Shown here in pieces: positions 16,761 to 24,635 of a stretch of 64,000 bases of DNA (positions are counted from its first letter, which is position 1; each line of letters starts with the position of its first letter). This stretch comes from Lachnoclostridium sp. An118 (GTDB lineage Bacteria; Bacillota; Clostridia; Lachnospirales; Lachnospiraceae). The notes under the pieces were generated by a model. It ran no database searches, was not told the DNA's origin, and saw only the letters and a program-made list of their open reading frames with translations. A program made the translations under genes and the position numbers. The stretch covers positions 1 to 64,000 of the forward strand of contig NZ_NFLQ01000010.1 in assembly GCF_002160985.1 (NCBI RefSeq). The letters are read 5' to 3'.

Positions 16761-18063
16761 ATCGTACACTGCGGAGTCTTCCGAATTTGCGGACTGGTTT
16801 GATGGAAAAAGGATCGATGAGATTGCCTTGTGTGAGTATCTGCTCCGGAAGAAGGAACGGAAATGTATTCATGGCAGGCTTTATGATCTGGACGGTGAGA
16901 TTGAAGATGAAACCGCCCGAAAAGAAATTTTAGATGAGATCCGGCCTTATCAGAAAACCAATGTTGCAAAAACCGTAGAGCGTATCCTGAACACACTGAA
17001 ATTAATGTGTCAGTGTGAAATGCCGCCAATCAGGGAAGACAGGATTCATTTCCACAACGGGACGTATCATCTGGCCGGATATTTTTCAGAAGAAAAAGAA
17101 TGGACAATGAACCGGCTTCCTGTCGCATATAATCCGGGCGCTCCGGCGCCGGAGAAATGGCTGGCTTTTCTGGATGACCTGTTGGAAAAAGAGGATATTC
17201 CGGTACTTCAGGAATTCATGGGATATGTGATGATCCCCAGCAACCGCGGTCAGAAAATGCTCCTGATGATCGGAAACGGCGGCGAAGGGAAAAGCCGGAT
17301 CGGACGGGTGCTCCGGGCGATTCTTGGGGACAACATGAATACAGGCAGCATTCAGAAACTGGAGAATGACCGGTTCAACCGTGCCGATCAGGAAGGGAAA
17401 CTTCTGTTCATGGATGATGATATGCGGACAGAAGCCCTGCCTTCCACAAACAATATTAAAAGTATCGTCACGATGGAAGATAAGATCGATCTGGAACGGA
17501 AAGGCAAACAGAGTGTACAGGGTCTTCTGTATGTACGCATTATCTGCTTTGGTAATGGTTCGCTGAAATCACTTCACGACCAGTCCTACGGATTCTACCG
17601 CAGACAAATACTCCTGACGACAAAAGAGCGTCCCGCTGACCGGAAGGATGACCGGTATCTGGGGGACAAACTGATCCGGGAGGCGGAAGGAATCGTACTG
17701 TGGTGTCTGGAAGGCCTTCACAGACTGATCTGGAACGGATTTGAATTCAGCATCAGCGACCGGGCAAAGAAGAACCTGGAAGATCTGATGGAGAACGAGA
17801 ATAATATTATTTCGTTTCTGAATTCATCCGGATACGTGAGAAAGGAAGAGGGAACCTATTCCAGTTCCAGACAACTTTATTATGCCTATCGTAAATGGTG
17901 CGAGGATAATCTGGAAAAGCCCAGGGCGGAGAATACTTTCAAAAAGTATTTGAATGAAAATGCGCAGTCGCTGGGGCTGACTTATGATAAGAACCTTTTC
18001 GGCAGCAACGGGAAGACAGTGCGTGGTTTCCGTGGGATCCACGTGGCAATCCGCACGGAGTAA
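16696..18063 (+). CDS. D5/P4-type primase-helicase (SF3 ATPase)
   Basis: A 455-residue replication protein of the phage/plasmid primase P4 C-terminal family. The D5_N-like region is followed by an SF3 helicase core. The Walker A motif is GNGGEGKSRIG near residue 195, Walker B is KLLFMDDDM, and a sensor region follows at ICFGNGSLKSL. A winged-helix end (YYAYRKWCEDNLEKPRAENT) completes it. The ATG at 16696 has GGAAAGGAG at good spacing; the longer frame from 16624 is read-through of the primase gene. An iteron array begins 12 bases after its stop, which fits self-origin recognition as in P4 alpha protein. Confidence 0.9.
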   Translation: MQEDFKSLKPEQLEALKILLGKSYTAESSEFADWFDGKRIDEIALCEYLLRKKERKCIHGRLYDLDGEIEDETARKEILDEIRPYQKTNVAKTVERILNTLKLMCQCEMPPIREDRIHFHNGTYHLAGYFSEEKEWTMNRLPVAYNPGAPAPEKWLAFLDDLLEKEDIPVLQEFMGYVMIPSNRGQKMLLMIGNGGEGKSRIGRVLRAILGDNMNTGSIQKLENDRFNRADQEGKLLFMDDDMRTEALPSTNNIKSIVTMEDKIDLERKGKQSVQGLLYVRIICFGNGSLKSLHDQSYGFYRRQILLTTKERPADRKDDRYLGDKLIREAEGIVLWCLEGLHRLIWNGFEFSISDRAKKNLEDLMENENNIISFLNSSGYVRKEEGTYSSSRQLYYAYRKWCEDNLEKPRAENTFKKYLNENAQSLGLTYDKNLFGSNGKTVRGFRGIHVAIRTE

Positions 18064-18074
18064 CGGAAATTAAT

Positions 18075-18243
18075 CCAGGCGTTTCAGGCACTTCAGGTGG
18101 GTAAAAATGAATCCCTTTTTATTTTATGATTTATTTTTTTCTCTCAAGAGTAAAAATAAACCGCCTGAACTGCCTAAAGGGACAGAAATTTAAGGATAAT
18201 CGCAGCTTTTAACTGCCTGAAGACTGCCTGACAAAGTGCCTGG
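18075..18243 (+). repeat. Iteron array and candidate origin of the island
   Basis: Eight copies of a short motif (CAGGC/GCCTG core, consensus ACTGCCTGA or its complement TCAGGCAGT) lie in two opposed groups. Cores at 18076, 18085 and 18094 point one way at exact 9-base steps. Cores at 18163, 18172, 18215, 18226 and 18239 point the other way, the first pair again 9 bases apart. Between the groups is an AT-rich stretch (18101-18160) suited to melting. The position directly downstream of the helicase gene is that of known P4-like origins. Confidence 0.6.
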
Positions 18244-18310
18244 AATTACAGTAAATGAGAGATACGTATTCTTCTCATTGTCGGGGATTATGTGAAAGGA
18301 GATTGTTTGA

Positions 18311-18508
18311 TTGAAAGAACAGATAAAAATATGCGAAAAAGCACTGTTGACTGTTCCTGAAATGATGACATATACGGGCTGGGGCGAGAACACTGTCCGG
18401 GATGAATTGAATCATCCCAAATGTCCATATGTCGTCAGAAAAGGGAATCGACTGTATGCCAATCGCAAACTGCTGGAAAAACATTTAGACAGCATTTCCG
18501 GCATATAA
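18311..18508 (+). CDS. Excisionase-like helix-turn-helix protein, TTG start
   Basis: A 65-residue winged-helix protein of the excisionase/AlpA type: LLTVPEMMTYTGWGENTVRD, then YVVRKGNRLYANRKLLEKHL. These proteins bend DNA at att sites to direct integrase towards excision. The TTG at 18311 is preceded by AAAGGAG at nine bases, and no ATG fits. It sits 93 bases before the integrase gene, the usual order in Lachnospiraceae integrative elements. Confidence 0.85.
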   Translation: MKEQIKICEKALLTVPEMMTYTGWGENTVRDELNHPKCPYVVRKGNRLYANRKLLEKHLDSISGI

Positions 18509-18524
18509 ACAAAAACGAGCAGAA

Positions 18525-18570
18525 AATGGAGTAAATACATGGTATAATGCAGTCATGCTTTTACTCCATT
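18525..18570 (+). repeat. Inverted repeat AATGGAGTAAA in the excisionase-integrase gap
   Basis: AATGGAGTAAA (18525-18535) faces TTTACTCCATT (18560-18570), with a TATAAT box (18543-18548) in between. It could be an operator over the integrase promoter, a weak terminator, or integrase arm sites, since a third copy lies at 11617-11627 near the left end. Confidence 0.5.
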
Positions 18571-18601
18571 CTTTCTCAAAAGGAAAGGATGGTAAATAAT
18601 T

Positions 18602-19687
18602 ATGGGAAAGGATCTGAAAGGGAAAGAATTAGGAACAGGCATATCTCAGAGAGCAGACGGCAATTACATGGCACGCTATGTGGACCGCTATAAAAAACGG
18701 CATACATTTTATGGGAGAGATTTAAAAGCGTTGCGCCGCAGATTAGAAAAAGAAAGATATGAATCTGAACAGGGGATAATTTCATCGGAAGGCAATATTT
18801 CACTGGCAGAATGGTTCGAAGAATATCTGAAACTGTATAAAGAAGGAAAGGTGAAAGACACTACACTGTTCCGGATCCGTCAGACGTTTTCTCCCTGTAA
18901 GAAGAACGTTTTGGGGATGATGCGTCTTCGGGAAATCAGGGCGGATCATGTGCAGAGACTGATCAATGAGTTGGATGAGAAAGGCTTTACGTATGGGACA
19001 ATCCGATTGCTGAAATCCCTGCTCAACGAAATGTTCAAGAAGGCGGTTGGAAATGGATATATGCTGATCAATCCATGCGATGCGGTGGTCATGCCCAGAA
19101 AGGTTACATATGAGCCGAGATTTTTGACTGAACGGGAACAGGAAATGTTTCTGGAAGTGGCCAGGGAATATTATCATTATGACATTTTCTGCGTAAGTCT
19201 TTCGATGGGGGCAAGGATTGGGGAAGTTCTGGGACTGAAGTGGAGTGATATCGATTTCGATAAGAAAATGATACATATACAGAGAACTCTTCATTATGGG
19301 AAGGTTCAGGAAAACGAGTCATGTCATTTCTTTTTTACTTCTCCAAAGACAACTACAAGTGACAGATGTATCCCATTACTGCCGGAAACGGAAATGATTT
19401 TAAAAAGAGTACGGAAGAGGCAACTGCGAAACCGTATGCTCTATGGTTCACAGTCGGCAACCACTCCTCCGTTTGATGATATGGTATTTACAACACAGCA
19501 GGGAGCGCCGGTCCGGTATGGAGATGTGAACAGAACAATAAAATCCGTTGTTTTAAAAGCAAACCTGCAGGAAGAAGAGCTTGCCGGTTTTGAAAAGCGG
19601 GAGCCGTTTGTATTAAAGCCATTTTCACCACTACTGTCCATAGAATTTTACAGAGCCGGTTGTGCGCAGAGGCTCCGGCATCTATAA
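18602..19687 (+). pseudogene. Tyrosine integrase, truncated before the catalytic C-terminus
   Basis: The 361-codon frame starts with a typical AP2-like/SAM-like arm and core-binding region (RYVDRYKKRHTFYGRDLKAL, TLFRIRQTFSP). It then enters the catalytic domain with the first Arg (MGARIGEVLGLKWSDIDFD) and the beta-hairpin Lys (SPKTTTSDRCIPL). Family members continue after LKPFSP with HxLRHT and later a Tyr. Here the homology stops exactly at LKPFSP and 22 unrelated residues follow. The second Arg, the His motif and the nucleophilic Tyr are missing, so the protein should be inactive. The break coincides with the promoter region of dsdA, which points to a deletion that fixed the island in place. 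Confidence 0.85.
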
Positions 19688-19688
19688 T
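19660..19688 (+). promoter_or_regulatory. Putative dsdA promoter
   Basis: TTGTGC (19660-19665) and TATAAT (19683-19688) are 17 bases apart, 31 bases before the dsdA start. GAGCC and GGCTC flank the -35 to spacer region as a small inverted repeat that could bind a regulator. The promoter lies inside the tail of the broken integrase frame, so it belongs to the flank and not to the island. Confidence 0.55.
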
Positions 19689-19718
19689 GAAAGAAAATAT
19701 GATGTCAGGAGGATGGAA

Positions 19719-21062
19719 ATGATGAACACAGATAGACTGGAAGAGAAGGCCCCCATCGTGGGAAGCTTACGGAAAGCAGAGGAAGTGACCTGGATCAACC
19801 CGCTGCTTGAGAGTACAGAGGAGGCTATGAGAAAGATCGATCTGACTATGGAGGATGTGCGGGACGCCGAGGCGCGGCTGGAGAGGTTTGCGCCCTTTAT
19901 CCGCCGGGCCTTCCCGGAGACGGAGAAGGACGGTGGCCTCATCGAGTCCCCCATCCGGGAGACAGAGAAGATGAAGGACGGGCTGAATGAAAAGCACGGA
20001 GCCGGTCTTAAGGGGAGGCTCCTTTTGAAGATGGATTCGGACCTGGCGGTGGCCGGGTCAGTGAAGGCCCGGGGAGGCATTTATGAGATCCTGAAGCATG
20101 CGGAGGTGCTTGCTCTTAGAGAGGGACTGCTCCGGGAGGGGCAGAGCTACGAGGTGTTTGCTGAGGACACCTTCCGGGAGTTCTTTTCCAGGTACGCGGT
20201 GCATGTGGGCTCAACCGGTAACCTGGGTCTGTCCATAGGCATCATCAGCGCGGCTCTGGGATTCCGGGTGTATGTCCACATGTCCCAGGATGCGAAGCAG
20301 TGGAAAAAAGACCTGCTCCGCTCAAAGGGCGTACAGGTCATCGAGTATGCCGGGGACTACGGAGCGGCGGTGAAAAAGGGCCGGGAGGAGGCCATGAGAG
20401 ACCCTGCCAGCTACTTTGTGGACGATGAAAATTCCGTCAGCCTGTTCCTTGGCTACGCGGTGGCGGCGCTGCGGCTTCAGAGGCAGCTTGAAGAGGCCGG
20501 GGTACAGGTGGATGAAGAGCATCCCCTCTTTGTCAGCATTCCCTGCGGCGTAGGCGGGGCCCCGGGAGGCATCACCTTCGGGCTGAAGCTGGTATACGGC
20601 GACCTGGTCCATGTGTTTTATGCAGAGCCGGTGCAGGCCTGCTGTATGCTCCTGGGGATGGCCACAGGACTCCACAACGAGATCTGCGTCCAGGATATCG
20701 GTCTTACCGGAAGGACGGAGGCGGACGGACTGGCCGTGGGAAGACCGTCAAAATTCGTGGGAAAGACGGTGGAGCATCTCCTCTCCGGTGAATTTACCGT
20801 GGAGGACGACAGGCTTTTCGTGTATATGAAAGAGCTCCTGGATAGAGAGGGTGTCTTCATAGAGCCCAGCTCCTGCGCGGCTTTTGAAGAGGCTGTGAAG
20901 ATGGAGAAGGACCCGGAGTGTGCCCGTTATATCCGGGAACATGGGCTGGCAGACAAAATGGAGCAGGCGGCTCATATCGTGTGGGCCACAGGCGGCTCCC
21001 TGGTGCCGGATGATGTGAGGGTGTCGTACGTGGAAAAGGCGAAGGAGACTGTGCTGCATTAA
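19719..21062 (+). CDS. dsdA: D-serine ammonia-lyase
   Basis: A cytoplasmic PLP enzyme that turns D-serine into pyruvate and ammonia. Its 447 residues match the usual DsdA length. The PLP lysine lies in VAGSVKARGG (Lys 116), preceded by LKMDSDLA, both DsdA hallmarks. Later come HVGSTGNLGLSIGI, which binds the carboxylate, and PCGVGGAPGG, the glycine-rich phosphate cup. AGGAGG at 19707-19712 serves the ATG at 19719 or 19722. It opens the D-amino-acid block and is followed by its own terminator. It detoxifies D-serine and yields pyruvate. No DsdC-type activator is adjacent. Confidence 0.92.
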   Translation: MMNTDRLEEKAPIVGSLRKAEEVTWINPLLESTEEAMRKIDLTMEDVRDAEARLERFAPFIRRAFPETEKDGGLIESPIRETEKMKDGLNEKHGAGLKGRLLLKMDSDLAVAGSVKARGGIYEILKHAEVLALREGLLREGQSYEVFAEDTFREFFSRYAVHVGSTGNLGLSIGIISAALGFRVYVHMSQDAKQWKKDLLRSKGVQVIEYAGDYGAAVKKGREEAMRDPASYFVDDENSVSLFLGYAVAALRLQRQLEEAGVQVDEEHPLFVSIPCGVGGAPGGITFGLKLVYGDLVHVFYAEPVQACCMLLGMATGLHNEICVQDIGLTGRTEADGLAVGRPSKFVGKTVEHLLSGEFTVEDDRLFVYMKELLDREGVFIEPSSCAAFEEAVKMEKDPECARYIREHGLADKMEQAAHIVWATGGSLVPDDVRVSYVEKAKETVLH

Positions 21063-21140
21063 TTTTAGTGCAGAAAGACGAAATGCGATCAGCATCTTGA
21101 CATCTAAATGTGAAAGGTCTACAATACAGTCAGATTTACA

Positions 21141-21192
21141 AAAAGGACGCAGGCAAAGAAGTCGCGCAGACAGCTTTCCTGCGCCCTTTTTT
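21141..21192 (+). terminator. Terminator of dsdA
   Basis: AAAAGGACGCAGG (21141-21153) pairs with CCTGCGCCCTTTT (21179-21191) and ends in a T run. Confidence 0.82.
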
Positions 21193-21244
21193 GCTATAGT
21201 GTCCTGCCTGAATGAAAAATAGAAAAGAAAGAGGAGAAGAGATC

Positions 21245-22090
21245 ATGAAAACTTTAGGCTACTACAACGGAAAATATGGAGAGCTGGACGAGATGACGAT
21301 CCCCATGAACGACCGGGTGTGCTGGTTCGGGGACGGCGTGTATGACGCCGGCCCGTCGAGAAATTACAAGATTTTTGCCATTGACGAGCATGTGGACCGG
21401 TTTTTCAACAGTGCGGGACTTCTGGATATCAAAATGCCGGTGACAAAGGGCGAGCTGAAAGCGCTGCTCCAGGAGATGGTGGACAAAATGGACACAGGGA
21501 ACCTGTTCGTCTACTATCAGGTGACAAGGGGGACAGGCATGAGGAACCATGTGTTCACAGAGGGACCGGGCAACCTGTGGATCATGCTGAAGCCGGCGGA
21601 GATTTCAGAGGGAAGGGAACCCATCAAGCTGATAACTACAGAGGACACACGATTCCTGCACTGCAATATCAAGACCCTGAACCTGATCCCCTCCTGCATG
21701 GCGGCGGAAAAGGCGAGAAAGGCCGGATGTCAGGAGGCGGTCTTCTACAGACCCGGTGGCCGGGTGACAGAGTGCGCCCACAGCAATGTACATATCTTAA
21801 AGGACGGGAAGCTGGTGACAGCGCCCACGGACAACCTGATCCTTCCGGGCATTGCCAGGGCCCACCTCATCAAGATATGCAAGCAGCTTGAGATTCCGGT
21901 GAGCGAGACGCCCTACACGCTGGACGACCTGTTCAACGCCGAGGAGGTCATTGTGACCAGCTCCAGCAACCTCTGCCTCCACGCGGACGAGATCGACGGG
22001 AAGCCGGTGGGAGGAAAGAACGCAGAGCTCCTGGAGAAGATACGGGCAGCCCTCCTGGAAGAATTCTACGAGGCGACAAAAGAAGACTAA
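21245..22090 (+). CDS. Class IV aminotransferase, probable D-amino acid transaminase
   Basis: A 281-residue fold-type IV PLP enzyme. Lys 143 in NIKTLNLIPS holds the cofactor. The early motif WFGDGVYDAGPSRNYKIF and the later GRVTECAHSNVHIL are typical of D-amino acid transaminases, which swap amino groups between D-alanine, D-glutamate and other D-amino acids. Branched-chain and aminodeoxychorismate lyase relatives share the fold, so specificity is inferred from these motifs and from the neighbours. GAGGAG lies at eight bases before the ATG at 21245. It starts a tight five-gene run through pxpB, pxpC and the two D-glutamate cyclase parts. Confidence 0.85.
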   Translation: MKTLGYYNGKYGELDEMTIPMNDRVCWFGDGVYDAGPSRNYKIFAIDEHVDRFFNSAGLLDIKMPVTKGELKALLQEMVDKMDTGNLFVYYQVTRGTGMRNHVFTEGPGNLWIMLKPAEISEGREPIKLITTEDTRFLHCNIKTLNLIPSCMAAEKARKAGCQEAVFYRPGGRVTECAHSNVHILKDGKLVTAPTDNLILPGIARAHLIKICKQLEIPVSETPYTLDDLFNAEEVIVTSSSNLCLHADEIDGKPVGGKNAELLEKIRAALLEEFYEATKED

Positions 22091-22126
22091 ATAAGAAAGG
22101 GAGAAGACAAAGAAGGCATGGGAGAG

Positions 22127-22855
22127 ATGAAATTCATGCCATCCGGCGACAGGGCCATGGTCGTTGAGTTCGGAAACGAGATCAGTACCGGCGTCAACAA
22201 CCAGGTACACGCCCTGGCGGAGAGGATAAAACGGGAGCAGGTGCCGGGGGTCCTGGAGCTTGTTCCCACCTTCCGTTCGCTGATGGTCTACTATGATCCC
22301 TGGCAGACCTCCTACCCGAAGCTCAGGGATACCTTTTTGGGATCCGGCGGGCTGGGAGAGAGTGCCGGGGGACGAAAAAGACGGATATTGAAGATTCCCT
22401 GCTGCTACGGCGCCAGATTTGGACTGGACCTGGCAGACATGGAGAAGCATACGGGGCTGGACCGGGACGAGATCATCACCATCCACAGCTCCGTGGACTA
22501 CAAGATTTACATGATGGGCTTCCTGCCCGGATTTGTCTATCTGGGAGGGCTTAACAAGCGGATCGAGATGCCCAGGCTGAAGACGCCCCGGGTGAAGATA
22601 CAGCCCGGAGCCGTGGGGATCGGCGGCAGCCAGACCGGCGTTTACCCCATGGCCTCCCCCGGCGGGTGGAGGCTCATGGGCGGCACGCCTGTGGATTTCT
22701 ACGACCCGGACCGGGAGGAGCCTATCCTCTGCAAAGCGGGAGAGTATATCCGCTTTGTCCCCATCACCATTGACGACTACTATGACATCCGCAGGATGAT
22801 CGTGAAGGGGACCTACAAAGTGGAGACAGTGGAGGAGGATGAGACATGTCTGTGA
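22127..22855 (+). CDS. pxpB: 5-oxoprolinase subunit PxpB (KipI family)
   Basis: A 242-residue cytoplasmic protein of the KipI/PxpB family. With PxpA and PxpC it forms the ATP-dependent 5-oxoprolinase that opens 5-oxoproline to glutamate. Diagnostic segments are FMPSGDRAMVVEFGNEIS, IPCCYGARFGLDLADM, MGFLPGFVYLGGL and the end motif GGWRLMGGTP. The AAGAAGG site fits the ATG at 22127 better than the one at 22118. The stop overlaps pxpC by ten bases. PxpA (LamB/YcsF) is not in the window. Confidence 0.92.
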   Translation: MKFMPSGDRAMVVEFGNEISTGVNNQVHALAERIKREQVPGVLELVPTFRSLMVYYDPWQTSYPKLRDTFLGSGGLGESAGGRKRRILKIPCCYGARFGLDLADMEKHTGLDRDEIITIHSSVDYKIYMMGFLPGFVYLGGLNKRIEMPRLKTPRVKIQPGAVGIGGSQTGVYPMASPGGWRLMGGTPVDFYDPDREEPILCKAGEYIRFVPITIDDYYDIRRMIVKGTYKVETVEEDETCL

Positions 22856-23766
22856 AAGTGATCATACCCGGCGCCCTGACCACGGTCCAGGACGCAGGGC
22901 GGTACGGTTATCAGAGCTCCGGCATCCAGACTTCCGGCGTCATGGACCACAAGGCCTACGAGGAAGCCAACGCTCTTGTGGGAAACACCGGCGGGGAGGC
23001 GGTTCTGGAGGCCACTCTCTTCGGGGGCATGATGGAGGTGACCGCAGACACGGTGGCAGCGGTCACCGGAGCGGACATGGAGCCAAAGGTCAACAATGTC
23101 CCCTGCGGGATGAACCGGCCGGTCCTTCTGCGGGCCGGGGACACCCTCTCCCTGGATATGGCAAAGAGCGGCTGCCGCAGCTACATCGCCTTTGCGGGCG
23201 GCGTGGATGTGCCTGTAGTCCTGGGAAGCCGCTCCACCAACATGAAGTGCCGCATGGGAGGCTATGAGGGCCGTCCCCTGCAGACAGGAGACGCGTTTGA
23301 GACAGGCCTGTGGGGGGAGGAAGCCGCCGAGCGGTACGAGGAGGTGCGGGACAGGAGCTTCCCGGCGGAGGTGTACACTTCCCCCATTGAGGTGCGGGTC
23401 ATCGAGGGACCCCAGGCAGAGTATTTTACAGAAAAAGGGAAAGAGACCTTCTACAGTGCCCGGTATACGATTTCCGACCAGAGTGACAGGATGGGATACC
23501 GCCTGGAGGGGGAGGCGATCGAGAGTGTGGACGGCACGGACATCATCTCCGACGGCATCGCCTTCGGGGCTGTCCAGGTCCCGGCCAGCGGGAGGCCCAT
23601 CGTGCTCCTGGCGGACAGGCAGACCACCGGGGGATACGCCAAGATTGCCACGGTGTGCTCCTTTGACATTCCAAGGCTTGTCCAGGGAAAGCCGGGGGAC
23701 ACGGTCTGCTTCCGGAGGATAAGCCTGGAGGAGGCCCAGAGGATCAACGAAAATAATAGAAAATAG
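22846..23766 (+). CDS. pxpC: 5-oxoprolinase subunit PxpC (KipA family, biotin-dependent carboxylase-like)
   Basis: A 306-residue partner of PxpB. The N-terminal VIIPGALTTVQDAGRYGYQ, the ALVGNTGGEAVLE segment, GCRSYIAFAGGVDVP and the closing ASGRPIVLLADRQTTGGYAK are family signatures, shared with the urea amidolyase carboxyltransferase fold. GAGGAGGATGAGAC serves the ATG inside the end of pxpB, so the subunits are translationally coupled and likely made in equal amounts. It contributes to ATP-dependent ring opening of 5-oxoproline. Confidence 0.93.
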   Translation: MSVKVIIPGALTTVQDAGRYGYQSSGIQTSGVMDHKAYEEANALVGNTGGEAVLEATLFGGMMEVTADTVAAVTGADMEPKVNNVPCGMNRPVLLRAGDTLSLDMAKSGCRSYIAFAGGVDVPVVLGSRSTNMKCRMGGYEGRPLQTGDAFETGLWGEEAAERYEEVRDRSFPAEVYTSPIEVRVIEGPQAEYFTEKGKETFYSARYTISDQSDRMGYRLEGEAIESVDGTDIISDGIAFGAVQVPASGRPIVLLADRQTTGGYAKIATVCSFDIPRLVQGKPGDTVCFRRISLEEAQRINENNRK

Positions 23767-23777
23767 AGGGATACAGT

Positions 23778-24563
23778 ATGGATTACACGACAATGACGCC
23801 CCGGGAGGTGCGAAAGCTCATCCGGGAGGAACGGATAACAGGGCAGACCTCCGGCATGTGCGCCGGATATGCCCAGGCAAACCTGGTGGTCCTGCCCAAG
23901 GACCTGGCCTACGATTTCCTGCTTTTCACGCAGAGGAACCCGAAGTCGTGCCCGGTGCTGGAGGTCAGCGATGTGGGGAGCCGGGAGCTCCACTACATTG
24001 CCAGCGATGTGGACATCGCCAGGGATATACCAAAATACAGGATTTACCGGAAGGGAGAGCTGGCGGGGGAGTACACCAGTGTGGAGGAGTTCTGGCAGGA
24101 TGATTTTGTCAGCTTCCTCATCGGCTGCAGCTTTTCCTTTGAATCCGGACTTTTGGAGGTGGGGGTGCCGGTCCGCCAGATCGAGGAGGGCCGGAACGTG
24201 CCCATGTTCAGGACCAATATCCCCTGCACGCCGGCGGGGATTTTCAGGGGAAATATGGTGGTGAGCATGCGGCCCATGCCCTACGACCAGGTGGTGAGGG
24301 CTGTCCTTGTGACCGGCGAGATGCCCAGAGTCCACGGAGCGCCCATCCACATCGGAGACCCGTCGGTGATAGGCATTTCCGATATACACAAACCGGATTT
24401 CGGCGACGATGTGACGATCCGGGAAGGGGAGGTGCCGGTGTTCTGGCCCTGCGGCGTGACCCCTCAGAATGTGGTCATGAACGTGAAGCCGGAGATCGTG
24501 ATCACCCACTCACCCGGGCATATGCTGATCACAGATGTAAAAAACGCAGAGCTTAAATACTAG
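23778..24563 (+). CDS. DUF1445 (YcsI-type) protein, D-glutamate cyclase half / putative hydro-lyase
   Basis: A 261-residue member of the YcsI/DUF1445 family. Segments such as SGMCAGYAQANLVVLP, FLIGCSFSFESGLLEVGVP, MFRTNIPC and VFWPCGVTPQNVV are conserved there, and the closing ITHSPGHMLITD is the family's most invariant stretch. In vertebrates the D-glutamate cyclase DGLUCY, which makes 5-oxo-D-proline from D-glutamate, contains this domain together with a DUF4392 domain. Here DUF4392 is the next gene. In Bacillus, ycsI also lies with the pxpABC-type genes. Its start 12 bases after pxpC has an AGAGGGATACAGT leader. The activity is inferred from family and context. Confidence 0.85.
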   Translation: MDYTTMTPREVRKLIREERITGQTSGMCAGYAQANLVVLPKDLAYDFLLFTQRNPKSCPVLEVSDVGSRELHYIASDVDIARDIPKYRIYRKGELAGEYTSVEEFWQDDFVSFLIGCSFSFESGLLEVGVPVRQIEEGRNVPMFRTNIPCTPAGIFRGNMVVSMRPMPYDQVVRAVLVTGEMPRVHGAPIHIGDPSVIGISDIHKPDFGDDVTIREGEVPVFWPCGVTPQNVVMNVKPEIVITHSPGHMLITDVKNAELKY

Positions 24564-24635
24564 TGCAGCAGTGTCAGACTGAACAGAAGGCGCGAGCCTG
24601 TTAAAAAGATGTTAAAAAGAAAGGAAGAAAAGCGG

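Larger units (their letters stand above)
11511..19650 (+). mobile_element. Integrated island of satellite/phage-plasmid type with decayed integrase
   Basis: The segment between the rpsR terminator and dsdA is visibly AT-richer than its flanks. It carries a Cro/CI repressor, a surface protein, a CHC2 primase, a D5/P4-type primase-helicase, an iteron array, an excisionase and a tyrosine integrase. This set, without capsid or conjugation genes, is that of P4-like satellites or replicating integrative islands. The left border is probably within 11511-11620, where GGTGTAAAA is repeated. The right border falls inside the integrase, about 19630, because the gene stops before its catalytic end. Exact att sites could not be defined. 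Confidence 0.75.
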
